Made by a program: the position numbers and the translations under genes. Source: Rhineura floridana (Eukaryota > Chordata > Lepidosauria > Squamata > Rhineuridae). From it: a stretch of DNA of 64,000 nucleotides. Of this stretch, positions 41,063 through 51,228 are shown in pieces. The stretch covers positions 223,244,943 through 223,308,942 of the forward strand of contig NC_084482.1 of NCBI RefSeq assembly GCF_030035675.1, in the 5' to 3' direction. The notes under the pieces were generated by a model. That model was not told the DNA's origin and searched no databases. It was given only the letters and a program-made list of their open reading frames with translations. Each line of letters opens with the position of its first letter. The first letter of the stretch is position 1.

Positions 41063-43411
41063 ATTGGTACTAAAGGGACTACAAAGGTAAAATTTAACGT
41101 AGAAGGTATAAAATCAGTGTCAGGCTGATGTAAGCATATTGATTATTGAAAAAACACTTTATTGGCAAATGTGAGAGTCTCCCTCAGACTCATCCAATAT
41201 ATGTCACTATGTGCTTTTGGCAATATGCTTCTTTTTATCATTAGTATTATTTCTTCTATATATACAAGATGAACAAGTTGTACCTGTAAAAGATTTTTGT
41301 TCTTTTTTTATTCTTTCTCTCTGCTTTTTTTCTTGGGTAATTTTCCTTTTCCTTAATAAAGATTTTTTTAAAAAAATCCAGTCAAGCAGTAGAACAACTC
41401 GACAGCGTTTTCTCTGCTGCAAATCCAAGGTCCACAAATTCTCCTCCAGCCTGCCTTTCACAGTTCCATCATCCCTATTCACCTCTCTTCTGAGTCCTCA
41501 GCTTTCCTGTCAGTCTTCCATGCTGGGTTCTCCTGCCCCTCAGAGCCCTTCTACCCCACGATGATCAGGGTGTGTGTGTGGGGTCATCCAGTCTCTTGGC
41601 TGGGAAGCTGTTTGGGACCCACAATTCCCCCAAATCTCTTTAAAGGCAAGTAGAATCGAATGTCTCCCTCACCCCTAGTTATCCCAGACTGCAAATCGAG
41701 CGATGCCATAGCAGCGAGACTCACCTGCAGCCGCACTTCACCTGCAAACACACGCAGAGGCTACATTCGCACACACTCCCAACCCTGCTCCATGAAAATG
41801 CATGTAAGCCCGGGCCCTCCTCAAGGTCTCCCACTAAGGGCTCATCCAGACAACTGCAAAATGTGTGACACGCACGCAATGTGTGTTTATTATTTTTTGG
41901 TTGTCCAAATGACGTTGCGCGCTGTTACGCATTTTTGCGGGTTAAATCTGCTCCTTCCAATACAGGCAAAAATGCGATTTGCTATTTGAAATCAGGAATC
42001 TTCGCTGTGCCACAAAAATACCTGTGGATTATCCCGCTCCGTTTGGATAAGCTCTAAGGCTCATTGCTTCTGGTGTTGCTACGCCGCTGCCCCCCGCTGC
42101 TGATCACGGCTCTTTTCATTCATTTCCCTCCAGCTGCACAGTTAAAGTGGACTTGGAGCTCTTGCACAACAAACCCACTTTTTAAAAAAGAACTAAAAAG
42201 TGATGCACTGGAAAGTGATGCCTGACGCAAACAAATCAGGATGAATGCTCAATAGACAGCAAGTGGCATATAACCAGAGCTTGGGAAAGTTACTTTTTTG
42301 AACTACAACTCCCATCAGCCCAAGCCAGTTATGCTGGCTGGGGCTGATGGGAGTTGTAGTTCCAAAAAGTAACTTTCCCAAGCTCTGCATATAACGTCCC
42401 TGCAAAGTTTGTGCAAACAAGTCAGGATGAATGGAAGGTCATCTGGGAATGGCTTATAACCGTTTCATCTTTGAAAACTTACAAACAGTGGAGAGGATGC
42501 TGAATTTCAACAGACAGCAAGTGCAGACAGCAAGTGCAGTAACTTCCCTGCAAACTTCATGCAAACTAATCAGGATGAATGCTCAATAAAGAGGTCATCT
42601 GGAAATGACTTCTGTTTCCTTCTTTGCAAACTTGCAAACAGCTGAGAGGATGCTGAATTTCAGAGTGGATTTGGCCCCAATTTACTACTTGCCTTTTGAA
42701 CTTGAAAACCAAAGAAGAACCACTTTAGCTGCCGACCTGCTGCCTATTCACAGGGCTTAATAGAAAAGCGGATGTTTTTTATGTAGATTAAAGTTATGTA
42801 AAAAAAAACAGAAGGGAGTAGAAAAAGAGGAAGGCCAAACAAGAGATGGATTGATTCCCTAAAGGAAGCCACAGACCTGAACTTACAAGATCTGCACAGG
42901 GTGGTTCATGACAGATGCTCTTGGAGGTCGCTGATTCATAGGGTTGCCATAAGTCATAACACACACACACATATAAACAATAGTCCTATGCTAGTATCTT
43001 TTGCAGTTGAAAAGGGAGCTCAGCAGAAGCAGGGGGAACATTCAGTAGTGCCTTAGCACTGATACACCCCCCACACACAAAAAGGAAAAACAGGGTTTTA
43101 GTAGGAGCAGGAACAGCCCTGATAACTAAGGATGATTGGAGGTCTTGAAATCAATCGTGAGTAGGACAGCAATCACTCCATCCCCAGAAAATGACTTACA
43201 CGGAAAAGCTGGGAAAGGGGGACTCGTTGAAGTCATATGGATGAAATAAGGCTTGTGTGGGAGAGATGACCCCGCCAATGAGGTGATCTCCTGGCCTGTA
43301 ATAATTGAGTGCATCCATCCCATCCCTCTGCAAAGTCAAGGGGCATTTTGCCTTCAGCATCCCACAGTCAGCACAAGGCAGAAGCAGGAGCAGAAGCAGA
43401 AGAAGGATCAT
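23212..43411 (-). CDS. Vomeronasal type-2 receptor gene B, complete (six exons, 869 aa)
   Basis: A class C GPCR of the vomeronasal V2R family, expected in the membrane of basal vomeronasal neurons, where it senses peptide or protein cues and couples to Go (family knowledge). Exons: 43200-43411, 36379-36670, 28643-29449, 26289-26516, 25670-25796, 23212-24155 (212, 292, 807, 228, 127, 944 bases). All have AG/GT borders and phases that fit, giving 2610 bases including the stop, or 869 residues, the usual family length. Domains: signal peptide 1-17; ligand-binding Venus-flytrap about 40-510; cysteine-rich NCD3G about 519-575; seven-helix domain about 580-830; short tail. No stop or frame change is seen in any exon, so it looks functional. 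It sits head-to-tail between genes A and C. A Ngaro-like fossil occupies intron 2 on the opposite strand. Confidence 0.92.
24499..24771 (+). mobile_element. Helitron-like non-autonomous element in intron 5 of gene B
   Basis: The right end reads GTGAGTGAAGCGAGC, then the hairpin AGGGGC-AGA-GCCCCT and the terminal CTAG (24768-24771) followed by T. A possible left end TC at 24499 is preceded by A, so insertion between A and T fits rolling-circle elements. The interior is a G-rich minisatellite, common in short Helitrons. No coding sequence. Confidence 0.5.
24558..24720. repeat. G-rich minisatellite inside Helitron-like element, gene B intron 5
   Basis: About five imperfect units of 31-36 bases around GGAGCACTGGTGACCCATGG and GGAGGAGGGAGGG. 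G-runs on the plus strand could form quadruplexes. Confidence 0.75.
24772..25669. other. Intron 5 of gene B, right part
   Basis: AT-rich, no recognised element. A small cluster of differences from the gene C copy (55061-55958) lies around 25310-25520. Confidence 0.5.
25670..25796 (-). CDS. V2R gene B exon 5 (cysteine-rich linker)
   Basis: A 127-base exon, residues 514-555 plus one base. It reads C-V-E-S-C-RPGF and [14 protein letters not shown], six of the nine cysteines of the NCD3G domain that couples ligand binding to the membrane domain. The acceptor is TTTATACTTAG and the donor GTGGGT. Confidence 0.93.
26289..26516 (-). CDS. V2R gene B exon 4
   Basis: A 228-base exon, residues 438-513. 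It starts [14 protein letters not shown] and includes NGEL-like [15 protein letters not shown] and the end of the ligand-binding domain, WPKWLNQ. The acceptor is a clear pyrimidine tract plus CTAG. The donor is GTGGGA. Residue 498 is F here and C in gene C. Confidence 0.93.
26780..26895. mobile_element. hAT miniature element in intron 3 of gene B
   Basis: A third member of the CAGAGCTTGG palindrome family with ACTACAACTCCCATCAGCCC arms. No perfect 8-base duplication was found, so it is probably an older insertion. Confidence 0.8.
26896..27286. other. Intron 3 of gene B between miniature element and L2 LINE
   Basis: GTAATCCTAAACATGCCTAC and CAGAAGTAAGCTCCATT near 26966 resemble a common squamate interspersed repeat that I cannot name with certainty. 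The unit-2 copy is 57185-57575. Confidence 0.35.
27287..27958 (-). mobile_element. L2-type LINE 3' end in intron 3 of gene B
   Basis: An open minus-strand frame (27455-27955) codes the L2 polymerase C-terminus: [54 protein letters not shown] and [13 protein letters not shown]. The 3' end is an ATA/TTA simple repeat at 27292. It is strongly 5' truncated, and the kept frame suggests a fairly young insertion. Confidence 0.87.
27959..28642. other. Intron 3 of gene B next to exon 3
   Basis: Contains a plus-strand TATAAAAGG at about 28480 and CCCATCCCTAG at 28306, possibly the end of a hAT-type element. No gene found. The unit-2 copy is 58248-58931. Confidence 0.35.
28643..29449 (-). CDS. V2R gene B exon 3 (ligand-binding core)
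   Basis: An 807-base exon, residues 169-437, in phase at both ends. The acceptor is CTCTCTCCTTTCCAG. The donor GTATTT follows RLKPWE, which joins LHPF of exon 4 as in known V2Rs. It contains [13 protein letters not shown], the conserved post-junction motif (family pattern LSDxxQFPxxYxM). Eleven residues differ from gene C: 201, 207, 231, 235-237, 276, 309, 340, 355 and 372. Confidence 0.94.
30003..30015 (+). promoter_or_regulatory. YY1-like site in Ngaro leader, unit 2
   Basis: Same GCCGCCATCTTGG motif, kept at the same place in a CpG-rich stretch of several hundred bases. Confidence 0.5.
30994..32720 (+). mobile_element. Ngaro-like fossil part: gag-like region, unit 2
   Basis: Starts M-P-P-K-K, is basic and proline/alanine rich, and later has a short Cys-Cys-Cys-His cluster around [15 protein letters not shown]. 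Position and composition fit the Gag-like region of DIRS/Ngaro elements. The start of the RT domain ([18 protein letters not shown]) lies at its end. Confidence 0.7.
32783..33907 (+). mobile_element. Ngaro-like fossil part: reverse transcriptase / RNase H, unit 2
   Basis: Same part as in unit 1: YLDD box, FLGIEID, then RNase H motifs [15 protein letters not shown] and IADALSR. Confidence 0.86.
33943..34875 (+). mobile_element. Ngaro-like fossil part: tyrosine recombinase, unit 2
   Basis: A 310-residue segment with [14 protein letters not shown] and YKTYVRP, the tyrosine-recombinase active-site set. About five residues differ from the unit-1 copy, a hint at how far the units have drifted. Confidence 0.9.
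34875..35504 (+). mobile_element. Ngaro-like fossil part: SGNH hydrolase, unit 2
   Basis: A 209-residue hydrolase segment following the recombinase with a TAATG overlap, carrying the [10 protein letters not shown] block. It is close to the unit-1 copy. Confidence 0.8.
35984..36113. mobile_element. hAT-type palindromic miniature element, unit 2
   Basis: Unit-2 copy with the same ATCTATTG/ATCAATTG flanks, between the fossil's tail and gene B exon 2. Confidence 0.7.
36379..36670 (-). CDS. V2R gene B exon 2
   Basis: Codes residues 71-168, the first lobe of the ligand-binding domain, ending GIYKVPQ before donor GTAGGA. It completes the valine codon split by intron 1 (GT|G). It lies immediately right of the Ngaro-like fossil and a hAT miniature element. 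Confidence 0.92.
39218..39828 (-). mobile_element. Bov-B LINE 3' fragment, unit 2
   Basis: Unit-2 copy in intron 1 of gene B with the same polymerase C-terminal motifs and the same truncation. Confidence 0.88.
40247..40832 (-). mobile_element. Possible solitary retroviral-type LTR, unit 2
   Basis: Unit-2 copy of the same uncertain LTR-like stretch in intron 1 of gene B. Confidence 0.2.
40870..41060. repeat. L2-type LINE 3' end and AT microsatellite, unit 2
   Basis: Same fragment. The microsatellite here is a purer and longer AT run than in unit 1. Confidence 0.55.
42221..42666. repeat. Imperfect tandem repeat of about 150 bases, unit 2
   Basis: Unit-2 copy with the same internal repeats and the same miniature-element insertion. 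Confidence 0.65.
42275..42387. mobile_element. hAT miniature element, unit 2 (copy of 11984)
   Basis: The same palindrome with CATATAAC flanks, carried along by the segmental duplication. Confidence 0.88.
42801..42983 (+). mobile_element. Bov-B LINE extreme 3' end, unit 2
   Basis: Unit-2 copy of the short plus-strand Bov-B end with its CA-rich tail, about 0.2 kb left of gene B exon 1. Confidence 0.8.
43200..43411 (-). CDS. V2R gene B exon 1 (signal peptide)
   Basis: Codes residues 1-70 plus two bases of codon 71. M-I followed by nine leucines and PCADCG forms the signal peptide. [11 protein letters not shown] (residues 37-47) is the V2R N-terminal signature. The donor GTAAGT follows. The start was chosen for the hydrophobic run directly after ATG, over an upstream in-frame ATG at 43480. 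Confidence 0.9.
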
Positions 43412-44400
43412 CCTGCGCCTGCCTGCCTGGAACAGCCTCCTCCCTTGTGACTCTTCCCCTGAACAAATTAGGAGAACCATTAGATGAAGGCAAATCCTTC
43501 TGGTAAGGCTCTCCTAATGCTGATGGGACCCAGTCAAGGCTTCACATCTGAAAGGGGAAGGAAGTCAACCTCACACCCACACAGGCCTCCTCACTTCCCC
43601 TAAATCTCACCACCCATTTATTCGACTGTCTTTTCTGGTTCGGATGCAAGATGCCACCTCATGTTGCTCTTGATTCTGGTGTTTATTTTAGTGGACTCAA
43701 AGGCGATCATTGGGACAAATCCCTAGAGCTTTGGGCAGAAGAAGATGGAATATATCACTATGATTTTGATAATAATAAGGGGAAGAAGGATTGTCTCTTC
43801 ATAATCCTGACCTCTTTATGCAGCTCCAGGCGCAGTTGCAGAGCTGGTGATAAACATGTTTGTGAAACCTCCCAGATGTGGCTCCAAACTCTCTGATGGA
43901 TGGCAGAGGGGGCAGCTGAACATGTCTAAACTTAGTGAATGAACACACTCTACAAGAGTCAGGATCAAGACTTCCTTTTAGAACAGTGGTGGGGAACCTC
44001 TGGCCAAATTAGGCCTGCCAGACCTCCCCGTTTGACCCCTGAGGTTGTTTTGGCCAAACCATGTCCACCTGGAGGGGGATGAAGCTCCCTTGAAGCAGGG
44101 CAGAAAACAAAGGTTCTTCCTATTCAGCATGTCTTCTTAGTGGAGCTATCTAGGCTGACATAACTTTGTTCTTAAACTCTCACTGAGACACAGCAGCTCT
44201 CCTCCATGGAGACCCCTGTCAAGAAGCAGCTCCTCAGGCTTGCGTATTTTCAGCTTGGGCCCAACAGTGCCAATGTCTCCTCTCTACCTGACAGGCACAA
44301 AAATTGGCAAGACTACCTGTTTCCAAAGTGTGCAACAAAGATGGCAGATTAGTGTTGGCAGCTCCATTTTGCTGGGAGGGAGAGAGAGGGAGAGGTTAGG

Positions 44401-44711
44401 AAGACTTATACTGCATTCAGAGGGCTCTGTAGAGCCCTTTGGACTTCTGCCCCACAGTCCAGCCCTGAAGGCATCACTGCCTTAGGTCCTGGGTTCAAGC
44501 CATATAGGGCCTTAAAGGTCAGAACCAGAAAGTTGAATTGGTCTGGGAAACCAGCTGGTGGCAAACAGGGAAGTTCTCTCAGTTTTGGTGAGTGATGTTC
44601 CCATTGAGTTGCCCCAGTTAGAAGTCTTGCAACTGCATTCTGTACTAGCCTAGCTGTAGCTTCCATCCCTTCATCAAGGGTGGCTCCATGTACAACACGC
44701 ATACTCCCCCA
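44401..44711 (-). mobile_element. Decayed L2-type LINE fragment, unit 2
   Basis: Unit-2 copy of the eroded L2 polymerase C-terminal fragment. Confidence 0.65.
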
Positions 44712-44813
44712 GCCTTGTCCCCTCCAGATATTTGGGAGAGAGAGAGCCAATGGGATGGGACAGTGTGAGGAGAGAGCCAGTCAGGAAGGAGGATGGTTAA
44801 CACCCATCCTGTG

Positions 44814-44929
44814 CAGAGCTTGGAAAAGTTAATTTTTTGAACTACAATTCCCATCAGCCCAATACAGTGGCCATGCTGGCTGGGGCTGATGGGAGTTGTA
44901 GTTTAAAAAAGTAACTTTTCAAAGCTCTG
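44814..44929. mobile_element. hAT miniature element, unit 2 (copy of 14523)
   Basis: Unit-2 copy of the same insertion with the same flanking duplication. Confidence 0.87.
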
Positions 44930-45730
44930 ATCCTGTGGTACTAGTCGTTCCTCTCCCCCCACCCAAAATGTCATGGGGAAGTAGTCCCTGTGAGAGCCTT
45001 CCTGCTGTGAACCTCTCCTTTATGCTCAACTTCTATGTCTGTAAATCAATGCAAATATTGTGAAATGGGAAAAGTCTCCTGTGACCTCAATAAAAGGAAA
45101 CTGAACCCTGGATGAGTGAGCGGAGCACCTTTGAAACTTCTCACCTCTAAGAACTGGAGTGCACATGCATAACCATAGTTTTGACATTCCCCACAAGCCG
45201 TTTGCACACTGGCCACTTCTCCAATGGCCTAGCTGCATGTAGGGATGGGATCCGCTTGTTGGTGCCTGTTCGATTGCATTTCGTTGAACTGGCGGATGGT
45301 TCCATTTCAGGTTAGCTATTTTTCCGCTATCCTTTGCTTTTACCAGTCCAATTTTCCCCTCCCAGAAAATAACAGTTTTGTTAACAGTGTCTTCCTTTCA
45401 AAAAGGAAAGCAAAGCGGCTTTCCCTTTGCCCAGTTCTCTGTCCATCCCTCGCTACATATCAGTGTCTGTCCATATAATCGTGGTGCTGACTCTGCTCTT
45501 CTTCATGTTGTTCCTGGCTACTTGGAAGAGCAACATTCCCTCCGATGATGCTGGCATTAAGATATTTTGTATTGTGGGTCCCACCTCTTTTGCTCATTAT
45601 AAACTGTCCTGTTCCATTCTCAGTGGTTTTATTTTACGTACATAATATATTTATCACACATCTCAGGTAACTTTGAAGTTAGCTGCACTGGAGAGAGGTT
45701 CTTAGAAGATAATCGCTTTCTCATATTCCA

Positions 45731-48044
45731 ATTTTTACTGTATGTGTGATTTCTTCTTATGCCTTAAGTGAATGCAAATGGTACGAATTTTGTAATTCTG
45801 TCCTCCATGAATTTGTCTAATCTTCTTTTAAAGCCATCCAAGCTGGTGGCCATTACTGCATCTTGTGGAAGCAAATTCCATAGTTTAACTATGCGCTGAG
45901 TAAAGAAGTACTTCCTTTTGTCTGTCCTGAATCTTCCAACATTCAGCTTCTTTGAATGTCCACGAGTTCTTGTATTATGAGAGAGGGAGAAGAACTTTTC
46001 TCTATCCACTTTCTCAATGCCATGCATAATTTTATACACTTCTATCATGTCTCCTCTGACCCACCTTTTCTCTAAACTAAAAAAGCCCAAATGCTGTAAC
46101 CTTTCCTCGTAAAGGAGTCGCTCCATCCCCTTGATCATTCTGGTTGCCCTCTTCTGAACCTTTTCCAACTCTATAATATCCTTTTTCAGATGAGGCGACC
46201 AGAACTGTACACAGTATTCCAAATGCGGCCGCACCATAGATTTATACAATGGCATTATGATATCGGCTGTTTTATTTTCAATACCTTTCCTAATTATCGC
46301 TAGCATGGAATTTGCCTTTTTCACAGCTGCCGCACACTGGGTCGACATTTTCATCGTGCTGTCCACTACAACCCGAGGTCTCTCTCCTGGTCGGTCACTG
46401 CCAGTTCAGACCCCATGAGCGTATATGTGAAATTCAGATTTTTTGCTCCAATATGCATAATTTTACACTTGTTTATATTGAATTGCATTTGCCATTTTCC
46501 CACCCATTCACTCAGTTTGGAGAGGTCTTTTTGGAGCTCTTCGCAATCCCTTTTTGTTTTAACAACCCTGAACAATTTAGTGTCGTCAGCAAACTTGGCC
46601 ACTTCACTGCTCACTCCTAATTCTAGGTCATTAATGAACAAGTTGAAAAGTACAGGTCCCAATACCGATCCTTGAGGGACTCCACTTTCTACAGCCCTCC
46701 ACTGGGAGAACTGTCCGTTTATTCCTACTCTCTGCTTTCTGCTTCTTAACCAATTTCTTATCCACAAGAGGACCTCTCCTCTTATTCCATGACTGCTAAG
46801 CTTCCTCAGAAGCCTTTGGTGAGGTACCTTGTCAAACGCTTTTTGAAAGTCTAAGTACACTATGTCCACTGGATCACCTCTATCTATATGCTTGTTGACA
46901 CTCTCAAAGAATTCTAATAGGTTACTGAGACAGGACTTTCCCTTGCAGAAGCCATGCTGGCTCTGCTTCAGCAAGGCTTGTTCTTCTATGTGCTTAGTTA
47001 ATCTAGCTTTAATTATACTTTCTACCAGTTTTCCAGGGACAGAAGTTAAGCTAACTGGCCTGTAATTTCCGGGATCCCCTCTGGATCCCTTTTTGAAGAT
47101 TGGCATTACATTTGCCACTTTCCAGTCCTCAGGCACAGAGGAGGACCCAAGGGACAAGTTACATATTTTAGTTAGCAGATCAGCAATTTCACCTTTGAGT
47201 TCTTTGAGAACTCTCGGGTGGATGCCATCCGGGCCAGGTGATTTGTCAGTTTTTATATTGTCCATTAAGCCTAGAACTTCCTCTCTCGTTACCACTATTT
47301 GTCTCAGTTCCTCAGAATCCCTTCCTGCAAATGTTAGTTCAGGTTCAGGGATCTGCCCTATACCTTCCACTGTGAAGACAGATGCAAAGAATTCATTTAG
47401 CTTCTCTGCAATCTCCTTATCGTTCTTTAGTACACCTTTGACTCCCTTATCATCCAAGGGTCCAATCGTCTCCCTAGATGGTCTCCTGCTTTGAATGTAT
47501 TTATAGAATTTTTTGTTGTTGGTTTTTATGTTCTTAGCAACGTGCTCCTCAAATTCTTTTTTAGCATCCCTTATTGTCTTCTTGCATTTCTTTTGCCAGA
47601 GTTTATGTTCTTTTTTATTTTCTTCATTCGGACAAGACTTCCATTTTCTGAAGGAAGACTTTTTGCCTCTAAGAGCTTCCTTGACTTTGCTCGTTAACCA
47701 TGCTGGCATCTTCTTGGCCCTGGCGGTACCTTTTCTGATCTGCGGTATGCACTCCAGTTGAGCTTCTAATACAGTGTTTTTAAACAACTTCCAAGCATTT
47801 TCGAGTGATGTGACCCTCTGGACTTTGTTTTTCAGCTTTCTTTTTCTTTTTACCAATCCCCTCATTTTTGTGAAGTTTCCTCTTTTGAAGTCAAATGTGA
47901 CCGTGTTGGATTTTCTTGGCAATTGGCCAGTTACATGTATGTTTAATTTAATAGCACTGTGGTCACTGCTCCCAATCAGTTCAACAACACTTACATCTCG
48001 CACCAGGTCCCGGTCCCCACTGAGGATTAAGTCCAGGGTTGCCG
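45731..48044 (-). mobile_element. CR1/L3-type LINE, 5' truncated, unit 2
   Basis: Unit-2 copy with the same frame slip (near 46366) and truncation point. Residues differ only here and there (for example T/K before SPGPDG, P/L after GMERL). Confidence 0.88.
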
Positions 48045-49896
48045 TCCCTCAGCTGAAGCACCTGCACCCAGACGCTCTGAACACACCAACAAAGGTGTAC
48101 CACCAGAGAGACTCACTTACCTCATGAGAGATGAACTTCCAGAGCCAGAGACCTGGAAAGAGATTGAAGCCTTACCCAAAGCTGAAGCTGAGAGGTGGAG
48201 GCAGACACCCAAGGAAGAGCTGGAAGCTCTACACAAGAATAAAACTTGGACACTGACCAAGCTTTCTTAAGGAAGAAAAGCTGTAGGCTGCAAGTGGCAT
48301 TCAAGGAAAAGCTAGATGCTGAAGGAAATGTTGAGAGATACAAGGCAAGACTAGTACCCATAGGATGCTCTCAAAAGTATGGACAAGACTCCTTTGGTCC
48401 AAGACTCCTTTGGTCCACATTTGCTCCTGTGGTCAAACACACAACCATCAGAACTCTGCTAAGTGTTTCTGCTAACAAGAAAATGCAGATGGAGCATATG
48501 GATATAAAAACAGCGTTCTTGCATGGAGAAATAGAAGAGGAGATCTACAAGCAACCACCACCATGGTTTGAAGTTCCAGGAAAAGAAAGCCTAGCATGTA
48601 AACTTCAAAAATCCATCCATGGGCTTAAACAGGCTGCCAGAGCCTGGTATGTGAAACTGAGCAAAATGCTCTTTAAAGAAGGCTTTGTACAAGGCAGAGT
48701 AGAGCCATGCCTGTACAGCAGATTCAGGAGCAACAAATGGACTTTCTTACTGATGTACGTGGATGATCTACTGTTGGCTTATCAAGACCCACTGGACGAG
48801 CAACAGCTACTGAATCATCTCAAGAAGGAGGTTGAAATGAAGTGCCCAGGTGATGTCACTCAGTACCTTGGAATACAAATTGAAAGAGAAGATGATGGAT
48901 CCTTCTTGCTGAGTCCAAGACAAAAGGTCCAAGACTTTCTCGAGACTGAAGGATGCACATCCAGCACCTACTCCAATGGAAGTAGGATGCCTGAAACCAG
49001 ACCGCAACAAACAACCATGGGAAGACCATGAGAGTTACAAACAAGCCATCAGGAAACTTCTGTATATCAGCACTGTTACCAGGCCAGATGTGGCAGCAGC
49101 TGTGGGATACCTGTGTACAAAAAACAGCTCACCAACCATGGACCCGGAAGCAATCAAGAGAATGGCGAAGTATCTGAAGGGCACTGCAACCATGAAACTG
49201 AAGTTAGTGGCTACCTGAGAGATCCTAAACTAGTGGGATATACAGAAGCTGATTGGGCTGAAGACACTACAGATCCAAAATCCACCCGTGAAAACATCTT
49301 CTACTATGGAGATTCAGTCATCAGCTGGGCAAGTAAGAAACCAGAGACTAGCACTCTCTTCCACAGAAGCAGAGTATGTGTCAGTTTCTGAAGCTAGAAG
49401 ACTGTTGACATGGCTACTTGAACTGTTCAAAGAATTAGGCATCTCTATACCTGGGCCTGATGTGATGCATGACACAACCAAGGATGCATCATGGAGTCAG
49501 AAGGGGTGAGTTCACGAACCAAGCACATAGATGTGAAGCACCATTTTGTTAGAGGTACATGAACCTCATGGGTTGAACTAAACACTCGTTGAGAAGCGGT
49601 GTTGGAAGTGGGGCAAGAACAACTCCTGTTTGGATTTTGTTGGTATTCCAGAAGGAAGATAGAGTGAGGGTCCTCCAGCTGGCTAGGCTTTACCTGTGCT
49701 GTTCTCTGGCTAACTTCCTTCCATTGTAGACTGATATATTCAGGGAAGCTCATCTGAACTAGGTAGGCCTTTCTATCTACTATGTATTTCTATAAATAAA
49801 GTAGCTTTTTCTTATTTTACTAAGTCTTAAGTCTCAGTGATCTAAATGCAGAGTAAAAGCCTGCTACTTGGCTAAATACACACACTGGCACACACA
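48045..49896 (+). mobile_element. Ty1/copia-type fossil, unit 2
   Basis: Unit-2 copy with the same parts: RT around 48090-49010, RNase H to about 49506, LTR from 49600. It is broken like its sibling and shares its ends. Confidence 0.87.
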
Positions 49897-50327
49897 GCTC
49901 AGACCGCTGAGTTACTGTGCATATTTTCATAACAATTTTCATACCATATTTTGTACCATGCTTTTTAAATACACATTTACAATTTCCCGCCATTTGCCAG
50001 TTGTTATTAAATTCTTGAATCCACTTTCTTTCTTTTTGGTGTAGTTCTTGCTCATTGATCATGGGAGGAACACTTTAAAAAAGGAGAAGAAATGCATTGT
50101 GGGCAGTACATGCTCAGCCCTCTCCCTCCTCCCCACTTCGTAACCCAGAGATTGCTTCCTCAATACCATTAATTTCAACTCACTTCCTGGAATTAATAAA
50201 GGCAATGAAAGGTGCAGAAGCCATGAAAGGATTCACATCTTTAGAATCTTCACAGAAAGTGTCTCTGAGTGAATATTTGCCCTATTTCTAGTCTCCCAGG
50301 ATTTCCTATTCCCTTGGAGTCACCCAC

Positions 50328-50454
50328 CTTCCTGAGTGGAGATGGTCCCTTCCGCACACGGATCACAAGCGTAGCAGCAAACTGGCTCTCCTTCTTGAAC
50401 CATCTTGGCATATCCAGGGTGACAGCTTTTGGTACACCTGGAGTGAGGCACGGT
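50328..50454 (-). pseudogene. Orphan V2R exon 5, unit 2
   Basis: The unit-2 copy of the stray cysteine-rich exon, still open and with both splice sites. One change from the unit-1 copy was seen (V to I in the GTVSTQE motif). It lies between gene B exon 1 and gene C exon 6. Confidence 0.85.
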
Positions 50455-50893
50455 CTAACCATAAAGTGAAGGAGCATCAAAGGAAAAGGGTTAGAAGTGT
50501 TTGTGTCTATGAAGGTCATTCAGAGAGTATGGAAAGGACTCAACAGGACCTGTAGTTCCACCGACCCATGCCCTGATTTTCAGCGAAGCCCTTTTGATGG
50601 AGAATGGCATGGCTGGGAAACCTCTTTGGTGTAATTGCTTGTTTCTTTCAATCTGTATATCCTACGACCTTTTTATCCATAAGTACGCTGAAGGCAGAGG
50701 AGAAAGGATACAAAAACAAACCCAAAAACATCCCAGAAGAAGAGTGAAACACATTGATGAAGAGCAACAATGAAACATCCTGCCACCTGAAGGCTCTAAT
50801 GTTTGAAATATGGATTCTTCTCTTTGCTGTCTGTTCTTCTATACAGTCCCATTCCATTAGGTGTGACGGTCCTGAGTATAATTCTCTTTCTTT

Positions 50894-50991
50894 CAGATGG
50901 TCCCTTCAGCACATGGCGCACAAGCAGAGCAACAAATGAGCTTATCGGAAGCATCAGAATGGTGAAAAATCCATGCTGGCTGTACTACACA
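50894..50991 (-). pseudogene. Decayed second V2R exon-5 fragment, unit 2
   Basis: The unit-2 copy of the degraded exon-5 core (CCSACAPCAEGTI, then a stop), next to the better preserved orphan exon at 50328-50454. Confidence 0.6.
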
Positions 50992-51228
50992 GCCGCTGTT
51001 GTGGCTGTATAATAAATAAATCAACCTTTTGGCTGCTGCAGGTGGCCCCTATGGGTAGAAAGCAGGAGCATCCCTCACCTAGAGCATTGGCTGACCTGCT
51101 CTTTTGGAAAACATAAATATCCAACCAGTCGAAGAAAGCTGGCAGTGATTCAGACAGTTTTAAGAACTAGCTTTAAACGATCTTTCTCTATTTTGAAATA
51201 AAACAGTTCAGTTTATTTTCTTGTTAAT

